Shown: piece by piece, positions 1-13,200 of the stretch | How positions within the stretch are numbered: the first letter of the stretch is position 1 | How the letters are laid out: every line of letters begins with the position of its first letter | From: Amborella trichopoda | Lineage: Eukaryota > Streptophyta > Magnoliopsida > Amborellales > Amborellaceae | Direction of reading: 5' to 3' | Assembly (NCBI RefSeq): GCF_000471905.2 | Contig: NW_006494943.1 | Location: 6,433,634 to 6,497,633, forward strand | Length of the DNA: 64,000 bases | Notes under the pieces: model-generated | Seen by the model: the letters and a program-made list of their open reading frames with translations, nothing else | The model's database searches: none | What the model was told of the DNA's origin: nothing | Made by a program: the position numbers and the translations under genes

Positions 1-135
1 AAATATTTATAATAAATTTTAATAATTTTTTCGGATTTTTTTTAAGCTTTAATCCAACCGATTCAGCCGATTCCCGATCCGGATCGGTTTTTGAGATGCC
101 CGATCCAGGTCACCGATTCGTTTTTTAAACCATTG
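1..135. mobile_element. hAT-like element, right end only (CCGATCC-type subterminal repeats)
   Basis: GC-richer words of the type CCGATTC and CCGATCC lead into a terminal ATTTTTTAAAC-like stretch ending at CATTG near position 135. The same arrangement ends the element at 42113-43259, so this is read as the right end of a related non-autonomous hAT-like transposon cut by the window edge. The target-site duplication cannot be checked because the left end is outside. Confidence 0.6.
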
Positions 136-1036
136 GTGCATTCGTTTTATAAATTCGAACTCCGAACTTCAACTCCGGACAGGGCGCATTGAGTCAAACT
201 CCGGACTTGGCTCATCGAGCTAGGAGCCGTTTGCAGATCAGAGATATATACTCACTATTAATGGAATTCGCATTTTTAGGTGAATTTTCAGTGCTATTAT
301 TGCATGTTCGCATTTTTTAAGTGAATTTTTAGAGCTATTATTGCACCATCCATACAATATGCTCCGACTAATATAGCAATCCGTCAAATCGGTAGTAGTA
401 TGGTGGATTAAGTAAAAAAATAACGCACAGGACTCCATGGAACTTCATTGATTGGGTTTCCACTAAGAGAATTTTATTGATTGTAAATGAGAGACTTGGT
501 GTTGACAATGAAATTGGTGATATCCATGGATTCGCGCACTTGGATAATGTTTTGGAAAATTAACTTGGGGATAATGCCTTCGTGAACTTGGATGATGCTT
601 TGGAAAATCAATTTGGTGATATTTATATCGTGCATTTGGATAATGCTTTCGAAGAAAAAGATATCATGAGTAATTAAAAAAAAAACTGTTTTTGCGGTTC
701 CGATACTTCAAATAGAACAGCAAAAAGCAACGGGTCAACACTCTAAAAGGAGGGGGTGGTGCTGGTAATTTCAGATAAATAAGTGCCCATTTAGTAATTG
801 ACCATCCCTAATCGTGTCTTTGCATAATTTACTCTTAATTTTATTTTAAACAATTTTTGTTCTTCTTTTTTTTTTAACATTTCTTGATCTAGCAAGGACC
901 TGTCCAACTCAAGCTGAATTACCTGCACTCGGCCAGGCCAGGCCCAGCCCAAGGTCGGGTTCTGGGCTCAGTCGTGCGTTCCTACAGTGTTATTGATTAT
1001 TGTGGTTGTGGTTCGGGGCCAATCTCCAACATGCAG
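136..1036. other. Sequence upstream of the first visible NPF exon, with two short tandem repeats
   Basis: No gene is visible. Positions 267-346 hold two copies of a roughly 41 bp unit (TCGCATTTTT ... GCTATTATTGCA). Positions 512-654 hold three imperfect copies of a roughly 48 bp unit built around TTGGATAATGCTTTGGAAAA. A polypyrimidine stretch before 1036 serves as the acceptor region of the next exon. I looked for the short N-terminal NPF exon, expected to encode a GGW-like motif, and did not find it here. Confidence 0.5.
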
Positions 1037-1254
1037 GAAGCATGGTGACAATGAGCATCGCAGCGTATGGGTTGCCTGCAAATCTGATCGTTTACCTCAT
1101 CCAACAGTTCAACATTAAGAGCATTGCCGCCACACAGATAACAAATGTCGTAAATGGATTCACTAACCTCCTCCCCATTGCTGGTGCCATCATCTCCGAT
1201 TCCTTTCTAGGAAGCTTCCCCACCATTGCCATTTCTAATTCCATTACCATGCTG
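1037..1254 (+). CDS. NPF2-like: NPF2-like transporter, first visible exon
   Basis: The acceptor is ATGCAG at 1031-1036 and the donor is GTATTT after CATGCTG. The exon has 2 nt completing a split codon plus 72 codons, so an upstream phase-1 intron and a further N-terminal exon are expected. Confidence 0.85.
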
Positions 1255-4200
1255 GTATTTACTTAGTCCTTTCTCTCTCCACCGTAATTAATTAAGCTTC
1301 CCCACCATCTATATTTCTAATTCAATAATAGGAGAGGGGCGGTGGCATGGTGATAGTGTCCCATGTTCTAATCATCACGTTGTAGTTTTCATTCCTATTT
1401 ACAACACCCATTAATATTTTCAAAATAATCTAATTCTTAAAACTATTTGAAACAATGGGTAAGAACTTGTCGTCCCCACTTCACATAAAAGCCACGTTCA
1501 ATTACTTGGCCTGGGCTCGCGACTTGACCCCTGCCTAAATCAAGTAACTCTGGCATAAGTCTTGTACAAGCTCAAAAATAGTTAAAAATGGTAATATAAA
1601 ATATGAGATTTTGCTAAGAAAGTGTAAAAAGCCAAAGAAGTAAAAAAAAGCACAAAAAGTCTATAAAAGATGATGGAGCAACTTAAGATAAATGGTGGTT
1701 TGTATAGCGCTGAGGCTCTAAACAATCAAAGTAAATCACACCTTGAAATAGTATCGAGAAATGTGGTTTCAATATTGGAAATCTTTGCTATAGCTTTACA
1801 ATATATTTTCATCTTTAATTGTAAAATTTTATGTTTCAAAAATAGTGTAGATCGAGCAGATCTATGAAAACTTGAAAATCATTGACGGTTCAAAAATGTG
1901 TTACAAGATGCACTATTTTTCAAACTTGAAATCCATATTTTTCTCATGTCCATGCATCTTGAGGTCGAGATGATCAATTTGAGTATATTTGGGCATCAAA
2001 GCAACGTCTTCTAGTGAAATTTTTAAAGTGCGGCCTAATTTGATTGTTTAAGAGCCCCGCACTTATATAAACTTTTTCCTAAGATAAAAGATGGAATGCC
2101 GAGGAATTTGATTTAAACATTAAGAAACATTAAAAAAAAAAGAAAAAAAGAACGGAAATAGAAGAAAAATTCACAAATCATGATAGAAAACATACATATT
2201 CTATGGAAATGCATTTAACTACATCAATTCTATGGAACTAATTGAATTTCTATTACCCCAAGTTTGTAAATGTAAACCTGCCTTGTCAGCTTGCCCAGGT
2301 CGAGTTACTCGGTTATCCAATCCAATTCGGCCGAGTCTCGGAACACCGTAGAAAAGAGATTATCGATTCTTGGAATGGAATTGGTCTCCAACGGCTAGGG
2401 TGTTAACAATTAGGGCACTTCATCATCCGAGGTTAAAATTGCACCCATAACGAACCAAAAATAGAATTCATAAAAAAAGACGAAAAAAATGTATATGGTG
2501 CGCAATTTGGTAAACTCAATGACTGGATCCATGGTCTAAATATGATTTGAACGAGAAAAATTTGAACAAAAACAGGAAGATGAGAATTTACCAAAATTGA
2601 TGGATTATATAAGAGTTGGTTACGCAAAGCCCATCTGTTTTTCCCTTAATTGAAGATCCAAAAAAGAATGTACAGACCTCTCAATCCATTTCTTCCCCTA
2701 AAAACTGTATTTGGAGCACCTAAGATGCTGAAAATCTGATGGATCTTGGATATATTCAAATGTATGCTCCAAAAAATTTGTTCGAGTCGAATCAATCATT
2801 GCGCTCCAAATCGAAATTATTTTCAGAACCACAATCATGTCTAACAATCGAAATACAGATTTTTTGGGTCCTCATACCATCCGAAAGATCGTTTTTTTTT
2901 TTGAAACATGAACATGCTTGTCCAAGTAACTTAGGTGAATTATAGACTGGTTTCACATGTATGAAATGTTATGATCGTTCTTAATTTAGCTGAGAAGTCC
3001 ATAGTTTTTTCTCTCCCGGTTTAGTGGATGATACCAAATGATTTTTGGTTTCTAGAGGATGACACCAAATGTTTGCTCGTTGCTTAGGGAATGATTCAAC
3101 ACGTTTCCTCTCCATTTAGGCAACGAATCCAAATGTATTTCCTTATTATTTTTGTGATGATTCCAAATGTCTCAGATGATTCCAAGTGTGTGTTATTTCT
3201 TCAGGGAATGATCCTAATGACCCTTACGGCGACCATTCCGTCTCTTAGGCCACACCCATGCAGCACCAATTCGAGCCAGGCATGCCCAGGGCCATCGGGT
3301 GGCCAACTTGCTGTCCTCTACTCAGCATTTGCACTGGCAGGCATAGGCGTAGCAGGCACTCGCTTCAACATGGTGACAATGGGTGCAAGCCAATTTGACA
3401 CCCCTGCAGATCGCGAGAGCTTCATCAATTGGTACTTTTGCAGCATCTACATGGCGTTTGTGATCGCGGTCACCGGTATTGTCTATGTTCAAGATAATGT
3501 AGGATGGGGTTGGGGCTACGGCATTTGTGCACTATTGAATGCCATCAGCATCTTGGTGTTCTTGGCTGGAAGGAAGAAGTATAGAATGATTGAGCCCGAG
3601 GGTAGCCCCTTCACTGGACTAGCTAGGGTTCTAGTTACGGCCGTTCGGAAGAATGGCATGAGACTTAGAGGTAAGGTGGATTCAGGGGATTACTATTATG
3701 GATGCAAGGAAGGCAGAGGTGGAGCTGAGGATGGGAGTGTAGAAATGATGCAGGCATTGCCTCCTCCTCCGAGTAAGCGGTTCAGGTATTGCTTTAGCTT
3801 ATTGATTCTGTTTTTCATTCGTTTGTTCTTGGAGTTTTTATTGCAACATTGAAGTTTAGGGTTCTAATCTAGATACCTACCCCACCTAAAAATAAATAAA
3901 AAATAAAAAGGTAAATAAAGATGCTTTCCTTTTGATAAGGGTTTTAAAAAGGGGCATGGTTTTTATGAGTCTGCTTATTCATATGTAGATATGCACCCTC
4001 TGTCTCTATAACCCATTTTTGAGATGGATTTTGAACTAATATTTTTTACGAATGCCCAATCTGTAGAATGGGGAATAATAATATGTAAAAATAAATAATT
4101 TAAAAATGACAGATTTTAAAGAAAATTTTTGACCATCAGTTCCAATATGGGACTGCCACTTTTTCATATCCATCTTTGAGATGGATGATGGATGTGGGAT

Positions 4201-7200
4201 GTGTCAGGGGACACATATGTAGAATTGCATCTCCTGAAGCACAAAGCGCTTTTCCTTTAAAAAGTAAGAAGAGTGCAACGCAGGCACACGTCGGTGCCAA
4301 ATTATGTATTGGAGAGATATAAGGCACGTTTGTCTCGTAATAACGCAAACTTTTTTTTTTTTTGGCTCCTTGAAAACTTGTTTTCACCTTCTTATTAACC
4401 TGAAAAGTGTTTTCACGCCTAAATAAGTAGAGTGATGCTTTAAGGAAATATGAAGCACTAGCAACCATAGAAGGAGTTTTTCCTGTTGCTACACTAACTG
4501 CCACTTAAAAAAATAAAAAAAATAAAAACCACAAAAAAGTGGTCGTCCGTCTCGAAAATGCTTTCTCCTTTAAACAAGCACCCTAATGCCTCAAAATGGA
4601 ATTCATAATAAAAAAACAGCTTATCTAGATTAGGAATCATCATCTAGATCAGGACTCGTGTAGACCAGCCCGGTGATTTCTAGATGGCTGCTTGGGCTAA
4701 TCCGGCTACTGAAACACTGCTTTTGGGGATTCATGATTCGACAGCTCACTGTTACCTTTATATGTGGACAGTGGAGGACATATATGGTTGTTGCTTTGAT
4801 ACACTGAGGTGAACTTCCACGCACAAGAAGGCTTAACAGAAGATTATAGATGACCCCGAAATTCAACTTTATCCATATCCTACCAATAAAAGTTTTTGTA
4901 TCCCACTTTAAACCTTAATACTATTTTTTTTTTTATATATACTCTTAAGTCAAAAGGTCAATGGATTTAGTACAAAATACCCTTACTCTTTCTCTTCTTC
5001 TCTATTTTGGAGTCATGTGATTCTCTTTACCCACACTCTCTTTCCCATAAGTAAAAACCTATTTTCTCTCTTTCTCTCTCTCCCCATCTCTCTCTCTCTC
5101 TCTCTCTTATTCTCTGTGTCACATTATTTTTTTTTACTAATGTTATGAACTTTTATTAAAGCAATGCTTCAAAAGTATGAGATTATACAGATTGGATCAA
5201 ATCGTTATAAACTTACAAAAAAAGAAGAGAAACACCAAGTTTAGCTAGCCCATCAGCAACGTCATTGGCTTCATGTATGGTGTGACCAAAGCTAATCCTC
5301 AAATTAGGCTAGGCACATTGGCGTTGAACTTTTAACCAAAGAGTAAATAGGGACTAGAGGATCTTTTGCTCTTATCTACACCACTTGATAATATTCACGG
5401 AATCCCCTTTACTTACAATATCACCAATAAAACCCCTGTCGATGATAATATGAAGGCCTTCAGGCGTGGGGGAGACCCATTCCAAAGAGACTGTAAAATG
5501 AGATCTTTTATCCTTTCAATACTTTGAGACACCCCATCAAAGGTTCTCTCATTACGTTCCAACCAAATCTGCCATAAGACTGCACTTCTGAAAGTTTTCC
5601 AAATCACAACTCTTGTTTTTGGTAATCCAATGGCAGAAAGATAGTTAATAATGTTGATGAAATTCAAAGGTATCATAAGGAAAAAACCCAATAAAAAGAA
5701 AACCCAGAGCCATAAGCTAGAGGCACAAGGACATTGAAAGAAAAGATGAGAACAAGATTCTTTATCATTTTTGCACATCAAGCAAATGTTTGGAAAAATT
5801 TTACCCCTCTTTTGCTGATTGTCTACTGTTAAACATTTCCTTTGACATGTGACCCATAGGAAGGTTTGGATTTTAACTGGAACTGGTCATTTTCAAATAG
5901 AACCCAAAGAGGTATCAACCATATGGACCCGATCCATAAAAAAGGGTTTATATAGTGATTTGACATAAAAAAGTCCATTAATTTCTGATTCCCATATGAC
6001 CAAGTCTTCGGCATTAGAAGAAATGTAAACTTGTTCAAGTTTTTGGAGGAGATTATAAAGCTACGAAATAACCATGTCTGGTAGCCTATTGTAGCGGCAT
6101 CTGATGTTCCAAACCATACAATTAGAGGGAGAAAGAGAAATCAACTCCGAAAATTTTGCATCAGGTTGAGCAACTCTAGCAAATAGGTCAAGATAAGTAG
6201 AAGAGAGAGGTGCATCACCAAGCCATTTGTTGAACCAAAAGAGAGTGTTATCTCCATTGCCAACAAGTCATCTGATGTTGCTGAAAACAATATTTGTACA
6301 ACTACAAATATTATTCTACATCTATGAGGTGAATTTGCCTCCTGTACATGTTTCAATCGAGTGGGTGAGATGATCGAAACCATATTTAGCATTTAGCACA
6401 TCCTTTCAGAGATGAGAAGAGTCTTAAAAGATTTTCCACCACCATTTGGATAGAAGCGCTCAGTTTACAAGTTTAAGCTTTTTGATACCCAAACCCCCTA
6501 GCTTTCACGGCGTACAAACCTAGTCCCAGTTCACTAAATAAAACTTTATCTGGTTATCCTCCATATTACTCCAAATAAAGTTTTGTATATATTTTTCAAT
6601 AAGCTTAATTACTTCACTTAGTATTTGTAGGACTGACATCAAATGCATAGGTGGATTTAACCAAAGTGATATGTCTATCAAAAGATAAAGTCTTGGCCTT
6701 CTATAGGTCTAATTTAACTTGATACATGTGAATAAGAGGGTCACAGGCTGTACGAGTGAGCTTACAATCAGAGATAGAAACTCTTAAATATTTAAGGGGA
6801 AACTTCTCAACTCTGCAATCCAAAATTGAAGCAAGTGAATCCAAAAGGCTGTTAGAGCAAGAGATGCCCACAATTGAAGTCTTATGGAAATTTACTGAGT
6901 CCCAAAGCTAGCTGGCAATATAAGAGGAATGTACTCAAATTCTGCATTTTCTCTTCACTGATATCATAGAAAATCAGGAGGTCATCTGCTTATTGCAGAT
7001 GTGAAATTGTAAGCCCAGATGAGGAAACTTAAAAACCTGAAAGAAGGCATGTATTTACAATATTCTTAAACATCAAGTTAAAACCTTTTTCTACTAGGGT
7101 AAAAAGAAACGGAGATAGATGGTCTCCTTATCTAATGCCCCTAGAAGAATAGAAGAACCCTTTAGGAGATCCGTTAATAAGAACCGAGATATGGACCGAA

Positions 7201-10200
7201 GAAATGCAACCCATAATCCAAGAAATCCATTTGATATCGAAACCCATTTTTCTCATAATCTCACTGGGCACTTGTCATTCAACTCTGTCAAAGGCCTTCC
7301 CCATATCCAATTTAATAACCACTCCCAGCTACTCAGAAAGATTTCTAGAGTGAATGCGTTTTTGGGTAATAATAATGTTGTCAATGAACATACGGTCTCT
7401 AATAAAAGCTGATTGTTCATCAGAGATCGTAAAAGGGAGAACCAACTTATGTCTCTCTGCTAAAATTTTTGTAATAATTTTATAAAAACTAGACAAGAGA
7501 CTAATTGGCCTAATATCTTGTAATGTGATCTGGCACATAAAGTGCCAGATCGCATTGAGTTCCAGTAAAGCAGCTTGTAATGCGGTTTGGCACCCAGTTT
7601 GTCGAACTGGTAAGAATTTGAGTTAAAGCATGTAATGTGGTCCGACACACTTTGTACCGGACTGCAAAAATCTTAGTAGCTAAAGAGAGAAAGAGATGGC
7701 AGGTAGAGAGAGAAAGAGAAAGACAGAATGAGAGAGAGAGAGAGGGAGAGAGAAAATAGGTTTTTTTTTTGGAAGAGATAGAGTGTGGGCAGAGAGAGAG
7801 AGTCACGTGATCCTAAAATAGATGAGAAAAGAAGAGTAAAGGCATTTTTATCATTAACTCATTGACTTTTTTATTTAGAGTAAATATAAAGAAAAAACAG
7901 TATCGGGTCTAGAGTGGGATACAAAAAATTTTAAGAAGTAAGATGTCTAGAAAATTGAATTTGGAGAGTTATCTATAATTTTCCCAAGAATTAAAAGGAG
8001 TAATGGGCTATCCTAGCTGCCGTTTCTTTTATGTTCCCATCCTTAATAAATTAAGTAGCTTTAGTTTATTCGCATATTTTAACCTTTCTTGTTTACTAGG
8101 ATGTCTGACTCGATGATCAGAGTGACAAGTTGTCCCAATGTGATGTCATCAATTCCATTCTTACTATGAATAAGCATACATTTTCTTGCTGTTGTTTTTT
8201 TTTAGATTAGTACGGTAACAATATTTTACCCAAATCAGTCTCATTTTGTCAACCACAAGCCAAGTGATAATTAGTACACATAAAAATAAATGGTAAATCC
8301 ATATATTAATTTCAGATAGTGTATAACAAATCCTTTGGGGTTCCTCCGCAATTAGTTCAATCTGAACTACCCACTTTGGTTTTTTTGTTCATGAATTTCC
8401 CTTTAGTTTGTTGTGATTCAATGTTTTGTTTTTTTTTTTTGGGTAACTCAATGGGGAAGACAGACCCTACCTATTTTTTTCTAACACTTTAGAAGTTAAT
8501 TTTTTTAAAGTGCTTGTGGAGTGGTGGCAGTGAAATGGAAACCACAATGTGATGACAAGGGTGTATGGGTGCTACCATCACGGCCCCAACCCCTCTCCAC
8601 CCTGAGATTCAAAGTTATCTTATATATTTCCTCTATTTGTGATTATTTTATTATGGGGGAGACATTGGTGCAGTGTGATTGTTATCCTTGTTTGTTTCCC
8701 ACAATTTGTGAGCATTTTATTATGGGGGAGATATTGGGGTGGGGTGATTGTATGGCAAGGTGGCAATGGATTAGGTTGGGCTGGGCTAGCCTTAGCCTTG
8801 CCTAGTCATGACCCTTATTCTCTTACGGTCACCCCAGGACTGGCCCGACTCTAATTGGACCAGGGTAGGGCTGGCCCGGGTTGGAAACAAATGAAGAAAG
8901 AAAAGAAGAAAAAGCCAAAAAAAAAAAAAATAGCCTAGCAGGGCCAGCCTTAGCCTTGTCTGGCCCTTGGGCCACATTTTATTCCCCAGTCCCATAACTT
9001 TTTAGAACTGAGCCAAACCAGGCTACCCTAATTGTCAGCCCTAATTGTATGCAACTAATTGTCAGCCCTAATTGTATGCAACTACACCTTATAACGCCTT
9101 GCAAAAACCAAAATTGGCATTGAGAACACTGCCCAAATTGATTTGTGGCCCATCTGGATTTGTTTCATCACTCAATCTACGTCCAAGATGGATGTGGGAG
9201 GTTGCCGCCTCTTAAAATCGTGGTTCATAAAATATTTCCCCTTTTATTATTAATTTTACACATTAATTTTTTATTGGAAAATTGTTCGATAGCGCTCCAT
9301 TCCTATCAAAATAAGTAAATCCTCATCTCATAAATCAGAGAAAATTGCAATTCAAGCGGTGTTCGTAAAATCGAACTGGAATGGTTAATCGGACATGGGC
9401 CTGGAAGCGGTTTAACCATCGTAACTGGTAAACCATCGTGACCAGTAAACCGTCCTATTCGACTTCTCTAACCGGGGCAAGTCCCGGGCAATCACAAAAG
9501 AGTTGAAAAAAAATTAAAAGATACAAAAGAAAATACTAAAATATGAAAAGCATAGAAAGAATGATTAAAACAAAATACATTCAAATGAAGTTGAAAATTA
9601 ATTCAAAAAATGGATTTTAACGAATCGATTTATGCCTAGGGGTGTTTTTAAAATTTTCCAAAAAATATTGGAAAATATAAAAGTGAGTATTAATGGCCAA
9701 AATAATTTTTAGTCTTTACCATAATGTAAAGAATATTACAAACTATATTACAGATCAAATTTCTTATTTTTTGGAATCTATATACATTTTTTTGAAAAAA
9801 TAAATTTAAATACTGGTTGATCACCAAAACCGTTGAAAACTGGAACCGACTAATGGCCAGTTCCGATCTAACTGAGCGTTTAGCAGTTAGATCGCCCGGT
9901 TTTGCGAACATTGAATTCAAGTATTGAAAAACCTTTAAATCCATCATCTCGGCTTGAACAATATGGTTATAATATATATTCAAAATTTTAAAAATAGTGT
10001 ACATTGCAACAAATCTTCTAGACTGTTCATTTTGCCCTAAAAATAAGTGTTCACAGGTAAGCAAGATTTGTAATTTTTTTAAGTTTTAAATTTTATTTTT
10101 GGTGTCAAACATTGATTTTAAAGCCATCATGGTATTTTTGAGACCATATTGCTTTTTAGATTGAGGATTTGAGATGAGGTTTTATTTTATTTTTCATAAA

Positions 10201-13200
10201 GATAAGGTATTATAGAAACTTCATCCCTTAGTTATTTATTTTCCATTATTTCTCTTCTATTACATTATTCACATTTAATATGTGACGGAGGCTATTATTA
10301 CTTTTCGTACTTGCACTTGAGAAGCCTTTGTGCTCAAGAAGGCATGATCCAAATGGCCATGATAAAAACCCATCATAATCGTGACCACTGCTAAAGATAA
10401 CAACATTTATGAACTTTCATAAAAGAGCGAGGTTTGTATAAGGTGCCCACCTTATACTAGTACCTCTAGATTTTATTTAAAGATGCAATTTTGGTGTCCA
10501 CAAGCTTTTAATCACTTGAAAATTTATGTTCAATCCTAATTATGAAATTCAAAATTTGAAAACAATGCCAATCGAGTAGACATATAAACATCCGAAAATC
10601 TTGAAAATAGACGGTCCAGATCACTTGTTACAAGATACATTATTTTTAGAACTTGAATTTTATTTCTTCTTTATATCCATACATCTCGAGGTTGAGATAA
10701 TCAATTGGATAATTTTCCAACTTCATAATACTCTTTTCTATTGAATTTTTTAGGTGCACCTTATTTCTATACTATAAGGTTGCAACCTTATATAAACCTT
10801 TTCATTTAGAAAATGGTTCACGTCTTGCAACCACATGTCGTCGTTCATATTGAACCAAACCTCCTCCAATGATCAAAGATTAATTTTATTGTTCTAATTT
10901 GGTTATTGTTTATGAGTAATGATGCTTTGAGACCTTCCCACAACCATGTGTATAGGATCTCAAAGGATCACCATTAAATTTGGCATAGATCACTAGAAAA
11001 GTTATCACATGGGTGTGCGATTTGACTTTTCTAGATATCTGTGTCAAGTTTAATAGTGATCCTTTGGGGTCCTACACACATGAGTATAGGAGGGTCTCAT
11101 AGGATCATTACTCATTTTTTATTCGCAATATTTTAATTATTTTTATTTAATTCTCTTTATAAAAATAAATTTACATCCCAAATGTTTTATAATATAATAT
11201 TTAATCAAAAAATAGAATAAAATACAAAATTACGTTTTGGCCATCAGATATAGCCTTATGAAATCTCAACCATCAACATGATATCGACGGGATACTTTTC
11301 CTTATTGTAAAGTTAGGTGCATTTTGATAAATTTTCTTAAATAAAAACTTAAATTTACGCCTCAAAGCATCTAGCGCAATGGTGACCTTTATGAATCTCA
11401 TACATCTGCAAAATCTATAAACCTTCCTATTCTTTATTGGGAAAATTACAAAAAACTCTCAAAATCATATTTTCTAAACAACTTCCTCCCAACCAAGTTT
11501 TTTTTAGCAAATTTTACCCCGAATTTAATTTTCTTAGCAAATACCCTCAAGTCAAAAAAATGATAAAAAGAAGACCACAATACCCTTTGGAAAGCATGCG
11601 GTCTAGCACAAAATGAGGGGTCTAGCACTTTGCTTCTGGAAAGCATGCGGTCCGGCATAAAATAGGAGCGGTCCGGCACTTTGGGCATTGCGGTCCGGCA
11701 TAAAATGGGGGCGATGCGGTACCTTAGGCTTCTAGAAAGCATGAGGTCAGACATAAACTGGGAGCAGTTTGGCACTTTGGGCATTCGAGGCGGCACAAAA
11801 TGAGGGCGCTTCGGCACTATTGGCATTTTTCAACAAAAAAGTATGACTTTTTTTACTTGAGGACTATTTGCTAGAAAAGTTCAATTTGGGGTAAAAATAC
11901 TACAAAAAAAAAAACTTTGTTGGGTTAGGTTGTCTAGAAAATCTACTGTTCGGTTTTTTTTTTTTGAAAAAAGTTTATATACAGTTGCAACATTGACATG
12001 TAGAACTACGGATGCACCACAAAAATCTATCGGAAAAGGTTGTTTTAATGTTGAAAAACCCACTGATTGATCATCTCGACATCGAAATGTATGACTACGA
12101 AAAATAAATGGATTTTGAGTCTCAGAAACAGTGCATCTTACAACATATTATCTAGACCGTCCATTTTCAATATTTTCATATGTTTATAGATCTACTTGAT
12201 TTAAACTATTTTGGCAGTTTAAAATTTTATAATTAAATGTAATAAAAGATTTTGAGATAATCCTAAAAATATTTACATCAAAATTGTTATGATAAAATTT
12301 GAAAGTGCGCCTTAATTGGATTGTTTAAGGTTGCAACCTTATGGAAACCACACCTTTTTTTTTTTTCTTCTTCTTTCTTTTTCTTTTCTTTTTTATAATT
12401 TTTCCTTCTTTATTTTTATCTTTATTTTTATTTTTATTTTTATTTTTATTTTTATTTTTGTTCTTTGAAATGCTTGTAATGCATAGCTTCTTGAACCGAG
12501 CGGCACTGAAGGTCCAAGGTGACATGCACCCGAGTGGCTCGGTGGCCAAGCCATGGAAGCTCTGCACAGTTAAACATGTGGAGGACCTAAAGACCATACT
12601 CAGCATTGCCCCCCTTTGGTCTGCAAGCTTCCTTCTAAGCACATCGATTGGCGTCCAGGCAAGCCTTTCTGTGCTCCAAGCCCTTGCCATGGACCGGCAT
12701 CTCGTATCACACTTTGCCATCCCTGCCGGCTCTTTCAGCGTCTTCACTCTCCTTTCCTCCGCCATGTCCTTAATTCTTCTCGATCGCCTGATATACCCAT
12801 TCTGCATGGCCCATCTTCGCACACCGACGTTATTGCAACGCTTGGGCATCGGCCATTGTCTGAACTGTACAGGGATGGTAGCCTCTGCATTGGTTGAGGC
12901 TAGGCGACGTGCCGTCCTCAAAAGTCATGGACTCATAAGCATCCCGGCCAATGCTGCAGCCCCTATGTCTGCTTTATGGTTGGTGCTACCATTGGCTTTG
13001 GTGGGCTTGGGGGAGGCCTTCCACTTGCCAGGACAAGTGGGGTTGTACTATCAGGATTTCCCAATGGCGCTGAAGAACACCGCAACTGCTGCTGTCGCTG
13101 CGGTCATTGGGTTAGGATTTTATTTGAGCACCGCAGTTGTCGACTTGGTGCAGCGCAGCACCAATTGGCTTCCAAACAACATCAATGCCGGACGCCTCGA

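Larger units (their letters stand above)
4837..7985. mobile_element. Long-TIR (MULE-like) non-autonomous element, copy 1, split by a LINE
   Basis: The arm at about 4837-5127 is the inverted complement of the arm ending at 7985. Shared phrases in order include TATAGAT, GTGGGATACAAAAA, TCATTGACTTTTT-like, AAAATAG and AAATAGGTTTTT, then a CT/GA-rich run. The outer right end reads GAGAGTTATCTATAATTTTCCC, and the second copy at 11439 ends almost identically (as its complement). The interior (7517-7690) has three imperfect repeats of about 56 bp, each with a palindromic GGTCYGGCAC/GTGCCRGAYC-like core. Long TIRs without coding capacity fit a Mutator-like non-autonomous element, but no clean 9 bp target duplication was seen, so the class is an inference. 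Confidence 0.6.

Noticed and set aside
136-1036. N-terminal exon of the NPF gene
   Set aside because: No segment coding the expected N-terminal GGW...F pattern with a donor in phase 1 was found, so I did not force a start codon.
12325-12921. Antisense frame opposite the last NPF exon
   Set aside because: Shadow of the real exon; the Lys-rich tail is the complement of the T-rich microsatellite.
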